DNA of 25,158 bases from a virus. The DNA lies in IMG/VR virus record IMGVR_UViG_3300022937_001582, positions 1-25,158 of that record. One strand, written 5' to 3'. The number at the start of each line of letters is the position of its first letter. Positions within the stretch are counted from its first letter, which is position 1. The notes below the pieces were generated by a model. It was not told the origin of the DNA and did not search any database. It saw nothing but the letters and a program-made list of their open reading frames with translations. Shown here in pieces: positions 1 to 6,637 of this stretch. The position numbers and the translations under genes were made by a program.

Positions 1-637
1 GTTGCATTCGTAAAATTTCTGTAATATTTTCGTTTTCACAAAGGTATTTCACTGTGGTTTCATTTATTCTAGCAAAATTGTTCACTTTGCCTTCTTTTAC
101 AAATCTGTTTAACAGTCTTGAAAAAGAACTATCAAAAAGATATCTCATATTGTACACAGGATTTTTCACAGTCATTAACACCTGTCTTGGATCTTTCATC
201 ATTGAGTTATTTTTTAATCTTTTGCGTATCACCAATTGATATCTATTCTTGTATCCATAGTTAGAGGCTGAATGTAGTAGACCTGTATTCATTAGATACA
301 CACTGTCGTCTGCTTGGGTTGGAAACATCACTTCATTTTCTATGTCATGTAGATAACTGTGTTCAGCATCCAGTGTCACATGATACCTGTCGTCTATATC
401 AGCATGAGCAGAATAACTTTCACCTGGCTTCATCACAATCAATCTGGCTTCTCCGTGATCTGGCAACTGCTGTAACAATTCATCCAACACAGTGTCTTTG
501 TATTCTGGTAACACCTCCCAAGGATCATAGAAAAAATCTCCTGTGGGTTTGTTGAGCACATTCTTACCTTCTGGTAAGTGTTTCAACAATTGGTATAACT
601 TTTTGGAATCAGTTTTGGTATCTAATTTTTCTAACAT
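1..637 (-). CDS. 2OG-Fe(II) oxygenase-like protein (AspH-type), partial at left edge
   Basis: I read this frame by hand on the minus strand. It opens with ATG at 637 and runs 212 codons without a stop to the window edge, so the C-terminus is missing. The likely role is an iron- and 2-oxoglutarate-dependent hydroxylase with the double-stranded beta-helix fold of the aspartyl/asparaginyl beta-hydroxylase group. Visible support is an H-x-D pair (H78, D80 in AHADIDDRYH), a distal H122 (GLLHSASN) and R132 ten residues later (NRYQLVIRKR), the usual order of two iron ligands, third ligand and 2OG-binding arginine. About 75 residues follow the core, rich in Arg, Asn and Phe, with no recognised domain. 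It is transcribed divergently from the PP-loop gene. The same H-x-D...H...R layout recurs in the 219-residue protein at 7996-8655, so the island holds two such proteins. The substrate is unknown. Family assignment is fairly sure and activity is inferred. Confidence 0.75.
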   Translation of the reverse strand, partial: MLEKLDTKTDSKKLYQLLKHLPEGKNVLNKPTGDFFYDPWEVLPEYKDTVLDELLQQLPDHGEARLIVMKPGESYSAHADIDDRYHVTLDAEHSYLHDIENEVMFPTQADDSVYLMNTGLLHSASNYGYKNRYQLVIRKRLKNNSMMKDPRQVLMTVKNPVYNMRYLFDSSFSRLLNRFVKEGKVNNFARINETTVKYLCENENITEILRMQ

Positions 638-702
638 ATTGTTGTACTTATCGTAAATTATAATGTGCGTAGTTAATAGCGATAAATAAAATTGTCCATA
701 AA
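638..702. promoter_or_regulatory. divergent control region with palindromic -10-like box and late-type octamer
   Basis: This 65-base gap separates two divergent genes. It holds the palindrome ATTATAAT (657-664), which reads as TATAAT on the plus strand (659-664) and on the minus strand (657-662). Neither copy has a convincing -35 at 16-18 bases. On the plus strand GATAAATA (681-688) lies 14 bases before the ATG at 703. The same octamer occurs before the 488-residue fibre gene at 17863-17870 and resembles the T4 late box TATAAATA. There is no clear Shine-Dalgarno sequence before 703. The use of these boxes is inferred. Confidence 0.4.
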
Positions 703-1509
703 ATGTCTAAATTTGAAACAATAAAAACGTTATACCAATCTAGTGCTTATCATGATATACTCCATGATATAAACGATGTGATATTTCCATTTGATCCAAA
801 ATGGAAAAATATTGGCATCAGTGTGAGTGGCGGTGCGGACAGTGCCTTGATGAGTGTGCTGTTGTGCAGTATCATATCTCAATTGAATTCCAAAACTGAT
901 GTTCATATCATAACCAATGTGAGGTGTTGGAAGACCAGACCTTGGCAAAAACAAAACAGTCTTGACGTATATGCTTGGTTAAGAACTGCTTTTCCAAACA
1001 TACAATTTAAAAGGCACGAAAATTTTATTGCTCCTGATTTAGAATGGGGCTCAGTAGGTCCCAACATTGTAGACGAATATGGAAAACTGAAAAGTGGTAA
1101 TCAAATAGAATTAAGAGCACACGCAGAGTATGTGGCTCACAAAGAAAAGTTAGATGCTTGGTACTGTGGTGTGACCAAGAATCCAGACAAAGAATTTGAT
1201 GGTCGTTTAATGGATCGAGATATCGAAGATGCTACATTAGACAGATTGATCAAAACACACATGGGCGGCTTGGCTTGTCACCCTTTCACATATGTTCAAA
1301 AAGATTGGATAGTTGCTCAATTCAAAAAATTAGGCATAATGGACCTATTCAATCTAACACGCAGTTGTGAAGGAGACAAAGAAATATATCCTGAAGTCTT
1401 TGGAGACTTGGATTACAAGACATATAAGCCAGGTTCGCCCGTGCCAGTGTGTGGTAAATGTTTTTGGTGTAAAGAAAGAGAATGGGGAATAAACAAATGT
1501 CAAGATTGA
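703..1509 (+). CDS. QueC-like PP-loop ATP pyrophosphatase family protein
   Basis: 268 residues. An N-type PP-loop that adenylates a carboxylate or similar group is indicated by SGGADS at residues 42-47 after a hydrophobic strand (IGISV). The C-terminus carries four cysteines, C222 in TRSCEG and then CGKCFWC (C250, C253, C256). This is the arrangement of the zinc site of 7-cyano-7-deazaguanine synthase (QueC/ExsB), where the enzyme turns a carboxylate into an amide and then a nitrile. Length is somewhat over the usual 220-240. No QueD, QueE or QueF homologue is nearby, so a role in standard preQ0 synthesis is not supported here. A QueC-like enzyme acting on another acid is equally possible. 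It heads the four-gene plus-strand operon, and its end overlaps the next gene by 13 bases. Start is the only ATG close to the octamer at 681. Family sure, substrate unknown. Confidence 0.78.
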   Translation: MSKFETIKTLYQSSAYHDILHDINDVIFPFDPKWKNIGISVSGGADSALMSVLLCSIISQLNSKTDVHIITNVRCWKTRPWQKQNSLDVYAWLRTAFPNIQFKRHENFIAPDLEWGSVGPNIVDEYGKLKSGNQIELRAHAEYVAHKEKLDAWYCGVTKNPDKEFDGRLMDRDIEDATLDRLIKTHMGGLACHPFTYVQKDWIVAQFKKLGIMDLFNLTRSCEGDKEIYPEVFGDLDYKTYKPGSPVPVCGKCFWCKEREWGINKCQD

Positions 1510-2114
1510 TAGTTTTTGGATGTTCGTATGCTTACGGCACTGGATTGCCTGACTGTAAGAATTGGATGTTTAATAAATTACACAATTTAAAACCAAGCAA
1601 GTTGGGTTGGGCATCTCTATTAGCAGACAAACTTAATTTAGAGTTGGTGAATGAATCTTTTCCAGGTTCCAGCAACACAGAAATCATGTACAATGTATTA
1701 AAATATGATTACCACAAAGATGATACTGTGGTTATCATGTGGACTCATTACGTTAGAGATATGCTGTTTAATTCTGCTCACAAATATCCTTTCTTTAGAG
1801 ATAGATTAGGTCCTTGGGCAAAAACACAAAAGGAAAGATTATGGGCAGAGTATTTGAGTGAAAAAGATTATGCCATGAAAAGTTGGTTTCATATACACCA
1901 TGCAGACTTATATCTACAGAATCAAGGTGTAAAGTACATTCATTATCCTGCTACTCCAGAAGAATTAAACAGACACAAACTGGATTTTATTCAAATAAAC
2001 AACTATTACAGTGACGGTATTGTGTACCTTGACAAAGCAACAGATGATATGCACCCAGGTGTAAAAACAAATCAATTGTTGTGTGAAACAATACACAGGA
2101 GATTGAATGACTGA
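1497..2114 (+). CDS. SGNH/GDSL hydrolase-like protein
   Basis: 205 residues from ATG 1497. This start is preferred over ATG 1482 because GGGGA (1484-1488) lies 8 bases before it and because it gives MSRLIVFGCSYAYG, a clean first beta strand. Block I is FGCSYAYG with Ser10 as the presumed nucleophile. Block II is the G-S-S-N of FPGSSNTEI, where Gly and Asn would help form the oxyanion hole. The last block is DDMHPG, giving the Asp and His186 of the catalytic triad. SGNH enzymes are esterases, lipases or carbohydrate O-deacetylases, and sugar O-deacetylation would fit a glycan-modifying island. No signal peptide or membrane segment is seen, so it is cytoplasmic or virion-borne. It overlaps the upstream gene by 13 bases and the radical SAM gene downstream by 8. 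It could also be a non-catalytic SGNH fold, as the family diverges widely. Confidence 0.66.
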   Translation: MSRLIVFGCSYAYGTGLPDCKNWMFNKLHNLKPSKLGWASLLADKLNLELVNESFPGSSNTEIMYNVLKYDYHKDDTVVIMWTHYVRDMLFNSAHKYPFFRDRLGPWAKTQKERLWAEYLSEKDYAMKSWFHIHHADLYLQNQGVKYIHYPATPEELNRHKLDFIQINNYYSDGIVYLDKATDDMHPGVKTNQLLCETIHRRLND

Positions 2115-3525
2115 CCATAACGAATATTGGCAAAACCCAGAAGACACAGAACTAGGCAAGTGGCAAAAGGAACTGGAATCAGTTTCAGGCAGTTCTACAT
2201 TTTGTATTCTTCCGTGGATACACTTTGCCACAAGACCCAATGGTGATATGAGACTGTGCTGTTCAGCGAACGCCAGCGGCGCTGGTTCCGACCACGAAGT
2301 GGGCCTAGTCAAAAAAGAGGACGGCAAGCCTGCTAACTTTGGCAAGGATACTCCCATGTCTGCTTGGAATAACGATTACATGAAGTCAGTGCGTACTACT
2401 ATGTTGGATGGTAAAATACCAGCCAGTTGTCGTAAATGTTTTCAAGAAGAAAAAGTGGGTGTGGTTTCAAAACGTATATGGGAAACAGGCACATGGTACA
2501 AGGATGGAGTAGACATTCCTGAACTGATACGTCAAACTAAAGAAGACGGCACAGTGCCTGAACAGTTGATGTATCTGGACTTAAGATTGGGACACACTTG
2601 TAATATTAAATGTGTGATGTGTTCGCCACATGACAGTTCTAAATGGGTTAAAGATTGGCAACAGTTAATGCCTCAGTTGAAAGATAAAAATGTAAAAGAT
2701 CAATTACAATGGAATAAAAAAGAATTCAACAACAAGTGGCATGAAAAAGATACATTCTGGCAAGAGATGTATGCACAGATTCCTAATTTGAAACAGGTGT
2801 ACTTTGCAGGTGGTGAACCTTTGATGATCAAGGAACACAAACAGTTCATAGAAGAGATCATACGTCAAGGTTATCAAGACAAGATACTGTTGCGTTACAA
2901 TTCAAACGGCATCTTGGTGGATGAAGATTTGATTGAACTGTGGAGTAAATTTAGAAAAGTTAAGTTTGCTGTGAGCATGGATGCCATGGGCAAACGTGAT
3001 GAGTACATACGTTTTCCAACCAACTGGGACACTGTGGAAAAAAATTTACATATGTTGGACAATACACCTGACAACATTCAAACCAGTTTGGCAACTGCTA
3101 TTCAAATCTTTAATGTTAAACACTTGCCAGACTTTATGAAGTGGAAAGTGCAGAGCGGTTTTAAAAAATTAAATGCAGGCACAGTGCCTGGTGGAGTACA
3201 GATGGGTGGAGGGTTGGTCAATATGCACTTGCTGTACATACCAACATTCCTCAGTATTCAAATACTGCCCAAAGAAGACAAGCAAGAAGTTGAAGAAAGA
3301 TTCATGGAATTCAAGGACTGGTTGTGGCACAACTACAGACAGGACGATGAATATTGGAAAACAAATCCTTATGGATGGCGTCGTTGGGAGGCTGTGATCA
3401 AACACATGAACGAAAATGATCACTCATTCTTGTTGCCAGGCTTTAAAGAGTATGTCACAAAATTAGATGCTATCAGAGGTGTTGATGCTAAAACAGTATT
3501 TCCGGAGTTGAAACATTTGTTATGA
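2107..3525 (+). CDS. twitch-domain radical SAM protein (plus-arm copy)
   Basis: 472 residues. Radical SAM enzymes use a [4Fe-4S] cluster to cleave S-adenosylmethionine and start radical chemistry on peptides or sugars. The cluster motif C-x3-C-x2-C is at C165, C169 and C172 (HTCNIKCVMC), followed by FAGGEP around 233-238, the SAM-binding GGE motif. An N-terminal cysteine-rich domain comes first: C33, CC51-52 (MRLCCSAN) and CRKC (C108, C111), which looks like a half SPASM/twitch auxiliary cluster domain placed before the barrel. It shares this unusual order and the motif pair LCC/CxxC with the 424-residue protein at 5363-6637, so the two are paralogues. ATG 2107 has AGGAG five bases ahead. The gene overlaps its partner radical SAM gene by four bases (ATGA). 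Fold and cofactor are sure; the substrate is unknown. Confidence 0.85.
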   Translation: MTDHNEYWQNPEDTELGKWQKELESVSGSSTFCILPWIHFATRPNGDMRLCCSANASGAGSDHEVGLVKKEDGKPANFGKDTPMSAWNNDYMKSVRTTMLDGKIPASCRKCFQEEKVGVVSKRIWETGTWYKDGVDIPELIRQTKEDGTVPEQLMYLDLRLGHTCNIKCVMCSPHDSSKWVKDWQQLMPQLKDKNVKDQLQWNKKEFNNKWHEKDTFWQEMYAQIPNLKQVYFAGGEPLMIKEHKQFIEEIIRQGYQDKILLRYNSNGILVDEDLIELWSKFRKVKFAVSMDAMGKRDEYIRFPTNWDTVEKNLHMLDNTPDNIQTSLATAIQIFNVKHLPDFMKWKVQSGFKKLNAGTVPGGVQMGGGLVNMHLLYIPTFLSIQILPKEDKQEVEERFMEFKDWLWHNYRQDDEYWKTNPYGWRRWEAVIKHMNENDHSFLLPGFKEYVTKLDAIRGVDAKTVFPELKHLL

Positions 3526-4484
3526 ACGTAGTACAAGTATGGAATCCACAACCTAAAGAAGTGTTGCGTGTAGAATTTATGATTGGCAATACTTGCAATT
3601 TCTCTTGTTGGTACTGCTTTGAAGGTTCGCATGAAGGCACACACAGATGGACTGATGATATGGATCAATTAGTGTTAAATTTTAAACACCTATTTGAGAA
3701 ATACAAAGCAATTGGCAAAACAAAACTGGAATTACACATAGTGGGAGGAGAACCAACACTGTGGCCCAAGTTGGGAGAGTTTGTTACAGAAATAAGAAAA
3801 ACAATACCGTCCTATATCACTATCAGTTCAAACGGCAGTAGAACTGTGAGATGGTGGCGCAAATATGGTGAAGTGTTTGATAAAATTTTATTGAGTGCTC
3901 ATTGGAAACAGTGCGATGTGCCTCACTTTATTGAAGTGGCAGATACACTGCATGAGTTGGATAGAAGTCCCAACGCAATGGTTTTGATGGATCCTACTCA
4001 ATGGGACGTGTGTGTGGGATTGATTGAAAAATTTAAAAAGAGCAAGTATGATTGGTTCATAAGTGCCATGGAAGTGATGCATAAAACAATCAATTACACA
4101 GAAGAACAAAAAGCATTTGTAGCCAAACCCACAAAAAGAAGACCCAGTTTATGGTATCTGTGGACACACAGAAAACATTTGAAAAGTGAGCCCACTGTTA
4201 AATTTGAAGATGGCTCAAAGAAAAAGGTCAATCGTAATTGGCTGGTGTTGAACAAACAGAATGATTTCAGAGGGTGGATGTGTAACATAGGAGTGGACAG
4301 CATGATGATTGATCCTGCTGGATTGATAACCAGTGCTTGTAGAACCAAACTGTTTGACAATTACAACATATATGATCCTGACTTTGTAACCAAATTCAAT
4401 CCCGATATCAAACCCAAAATTTGTGACAAACGCAACACCTGTATGTGTCAGCCTGAAAGTTTGTTGGATAAATTTAAACTTTAG
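3522..4484 (+). CDS. short radical SAM protein with SPASM-like cysteine tail (plus-arm copy)
   Basis: 320 residues. The radical SAM cluster motif is at C25, C29 and C32 (NTCNFSCWYC) and the GGEP motif at 75-78 (HIVGGEP), followed by an SSNGSRT strand. The C-terminal part has FRGWMC (249-254), then C273, C301, C307 and C309, a likely auxiliary Fe-S domain of SPASM type. The F-K/R-G-W-x-C motif and the spacing of these cysteines recur in the proteins at 4474-5370 and 10225-11313, which defines a small paralogous family within the island. The start overlaps the preceding twitch radical SAM stop by ATGA, so the two are probably co-translated and may act as a pair. Its 3' end overlaps the convergent gene by 11 bases. 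Reaction type is established for the superfamily; the substrate is unknown. Confidence 0.84.
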   Translation: MNVVQVWNPQPKEVLRVEFMIGNTCNFSCWYCFEGSHEGTHRWTDDMDQLVLNFKHLFEKYKAIGKTKLELHIVGGEPTLWPKLGEFVTEIRKTIPSYITISSNGSRTVRWWRKYGEVFDKILLSAHWKQCDVPHFIEVADTLHELDRSPNAMVLMDPTQWDVCVGLIEKFKKSKYDWFISAMEVMHKTINYTEEQKAFVAKPTKRRPSLWYLWTHRKHLKSEPTVKFEDGSKKKVNRNWLVLNKQNDFRGWMCNIGVDSMMIDPAGLITSACRTKLFDNYNIYDPDFVTKFNPDIKPKICDKRNTCMCQPESLLDKFKL

Positions 4485-5370
4485 TTTTTGTTATATTGAT
4501 GTCTGCGGCACAGGTACACCATTCACGTGTACAATCAATTGCCTCAGTTGGTTGAACAAACGTGCCTTCATAAATGTTTCCGATAGGTCCTCCCACTCTA
4601 CAAGTGGCTCTGTGAACTTCTCCGTCCCAATTGATCATTAAACTTTCCAATCCAGCACTGCATTTCCAGCCTTTGAATTGGTTTGTTTTTTCAATCAACA
4701 AGTCATTTGTGTTACAAGATTCTGTTTCGTCTATCAGTGTATTGTGAGGTGGATTATGATTTTGTGCTACCAAAAACTCACGTTCTGCTGTGGAATATCT
4801 TTCCATGTCTTCAAAAATGTCATGAGTTTCTGTCCAACGTATAGGACGTAGAGCATACTTTATTCCTGCCTGTTTCAGGCGTCTACAAGCGTCAGAGACG
4901 TCGTCTAAACGCCCTGGCAACATCATTACGTGTGCTAGTATATTTTTATTTTGTGTTTGCTGTGAGACGTTTAAAACGGTTTCTATCACCTTTTGGTGGT
5001 CGTATTCAAAGTGGATAGAGAACACAATATGGTTGATCAGTCTATCCAAAATGTCCACATAAAATTCAGCAGTCCTTGTGCCATTGGTGGTCACATTCAA
5101 CCAAGACACTTTTGGTTTAGCATACTCAAGCAGTTCCAAAATTTTTGGGTGTACGCAAGGCTCTCCTCCTGTGAAACTTATTCTGATATTTTTAATTTTG
5201 GCCAATTGATCCACAGCATCTTTTAAAATCTGTATGTCTGTGTGCGGACTGGTGTTGTCGTGTATCACTGCTGGACAATAAGAGCAATCATAATTACATC
5301 TCTTGCCAAGATTCCACTCCACCTTGACACTGTTTCTCACGTGAGGATAAAGATGTTCTACTTTAAACAT
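4474..5370 (-). CDS. short radical SAM protein with SPASM-like cysteine tail (minus-arm copy)
   Basis: 298 residues from ATG 5370. An in-frame TTG at 5379 also exists, but GGAG (5381-5384 on the other strand) is 10 bases before the ATG and only one base before that TTG. Cluster cysteines are C25, C29 and C32 (KRCNYDCSYC), the same positions as in the plus-arm copy. GGEP is at 68-71 (FTGGEP). The tail has FKGWKC (232-237), C257, C280, C285 and C287, presumably a second Fe-S cluster domain. It is the last gene of the minus-strand run and overlaps the upstream twitch radical SAM gene by 8 bases. Pairing and gene order mirror the plus arm. No terminator is evident at the convergent junction, where the stop codons lie inside each other's genes. 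Superfamily sure, substrate unknown. Confidence 0.84.
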   Translation of the reverse strand: MFKVEHLYPHVRNSVKVEWNLGKRCNYDCSYCPAVIHDNTSPHTDIQILKDAVDQLAKIKNIRISFTGGEPCVHPKILELLEYAKPKVSWLNVTTNGTRTAEFYVDILDRLINHIVFSIHFEYDHQKVIETVLNVSQQTQNKNILAHVMMLPGRLDDVSDACRRLKQAGIKYALRPIRWTETHDIFEDMERYSTAEREFLVAQNHNPPHNTLIDETESCNTNDLLIEKTNQFKGWKCSAGLESLMINWDGEVHRATCRVGGPIGNIYEGTFVQPTEAIDCTREWCTCAADINITKTKV

Positions 5371-6637
5371 ATGGCTCAAACTCCGGATTAATTTTTTCGA
5401 ACGGACCTTGAGTACGTGTTAAATCTAATCGTCTATTGAAATCAACACAATCCTGCCAATATTGATTGAGATCGGTGGCTTGTAGAAAGTTTATGTTGTC
5501 CTGTATTTGTTGTTGCGTTATTTTTTCTAACACAGGATTTTCTTTCACTATGTCATAGTCCTTGATCTTTGGTTTCATTGCTTCCAGTTTAGCAATCACT
5601 TGATCCTTTAACGCTTTAGGCAATACCTGTGCCGACAGTGCTCTAGGATAATTTACTCTGTGACTGTAAAACACAATCTTCATCTCACGCAAGAAGTAGT
5701 CTATCACTCTGTCTATCTGCAGTATGTTGTTGGCTTGTACAGTGAATGCTCCTACGATACGACTCACAGTTGGAATTTTCTTCATTTCTTTTATGTTGTA
5801 TTCCACTTCCGAAAATTTACCATTGCCTCTGATGTATTCGTATGTGTCATGTAAACCATCTATGCTGACGTTCACAGCAACACTTTTAAACTTGGGCCAA
5901 TAATCATGCACAGTTCTACCACCTTTTATGCCCAATGTTGTGCCGTTGGTTGCGTATTTGATTTCTATGTTCTTACCATTTTTAGAAAGTAAATCTAATA
6001 TTTTATAGTGGACAGGATCCATTAAAGGTTCTCCACCTGCGAATTCAACACGTTTAAAGTGTGGTAATAATTTTTCCAAGTTATCCCAAAAATGATCTTT
6101 GTCTTCAAATATTCCCACGTAGGGTGCTTTGGTTAATCCTAAACTTTCCACAGCATCCACAAGATAGTTGCCTTCTTTTTTGTAATGATCCACTATGGCA
6201 TTCCAGTCTTTCCATTGAGTAGAGTCCAAAGGATTACACATTCTGCATTTTAAATTACAAAGATTGTTTATTTTTATTTCAATAGTGGGCATTTCGAATG
6301 GCATTGAATAGTCATCCAACAGTTTGTCCAACGCATCTGGATATAGATTAATTCTAGATTCGGGTGAAGAATCTGTAATATGTCTTTGACGTAAACTTTG
6401 AACTCCTTGATCTTCCAAATGAAAACAAGGCGCACACACATCTGGACGTTCATCGTTTAACACTTGACGTCTTACTTCTTTCATCTTGTCAGAGTTCCAT
6501 GCTTCTTCCAAACTCATGTCTTTGATATTAGCAATAGGAAGACTTCGACAGCACACTTTTATTGCGCCATCTTCTCTGGTAGCCAATCCTGTAAATGGGT
6601 GCATACAGAATGTACAACTGTTTTTATTGTTCTTCAT
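5363..6637 (-). CDS. twitch-domain radical SAM protein (minus-arm copy)
   Basis: 424 residues. The N-terminal auxiliary cysteine domain comes first: C8 and C11 (CTFC), then CC29-30 (IKVCC) and CAPC (C68, C71). The radical SAM motif follows at C127, C131 and C134 (NLCNLKCRMC), and FAGGEP at about 199-204. The segment after the cluster (NPLDSTQWKDW) closely follows the plus-arm paralogue (SPHDSSKWVKDW), so the two genes clearly share an origin although they lie on opposite strands. A role in radical modification of a peptide or sugar is inferred from the family. It overlaps the 462-residue gene upstream by 14 bases and the short radical SAM gene downstream by 8. The bases CCGGAGTT occur just before the end of both twitch genes (3502-3509 plus, 5379-5386 minus). 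Here the embedded GGAG can serve the next gene as ribosome binding site. Confidence 0.85.
   Translation of the reverse strand: MKNNKNSCTFCMHPFTGLATREDGAIKVCCRSLPIANIKDMSLEEAWNSDKMKEVRRQVLNDERPDVCAPCFHLEDQGVQSLRQRHITDSSPESRINLYPDALDKLLDDYSMPFEMPTIEIKINNLCNLKCRMCNPLDSTQWKDWNAIVDHYKKEGNYLVDAVESLGLTKAPYVGIFEDKDHFWDNLEKLLPHFKRVEFAGGEPLMDPVHYKILDLLSKNGKNIEIKYATNGTTLGIKGGRTVHDYWPKFKSVAVNVSIDGLHDTYEYIRGNGKFSEVEYNIKEMKKIPTVSRIVGAFTVQANNILQIDRVIDYFLREMKIVFYSHRVNYPRALSAQVLPKALKDQVIAKLEAMKPKIKDYDIVKENPVLEKITQQQIQDNINFLQATDLNQYWQDCVDFNRRLDLTRTQGPFEKINPEFEPYV

Noticed and set aside
54-555. Two plus-strand open frames (61 and 78 residues)
   Set aside because: They lie opposite the oxygenase-like frame on the minus strand, which has the H-x-D...H...R motif and no stop over 212 codons. 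Their own products show no motif.
1965-2357. Minus-strand open frame of 130 residues across the junction of two plus-strand genes
   Set aside because: It is antisense to the SGNH-like gene and the twitch radical SAM gene, both with clear motifs and ribosome binding sites.
4465-4500. Terminator at the convergent junction
   Set aside because: Only AAAC-TTTA-GTTT can pair, a four-base stem that is too weak to call.
2107-6637. A RiPP cluster with a precursor peptide
   Set aside because: No short frame with a leader-like sequence and ribosome binding site was found between or beside the radical SAM genes; the gaps are negative or a few bases.
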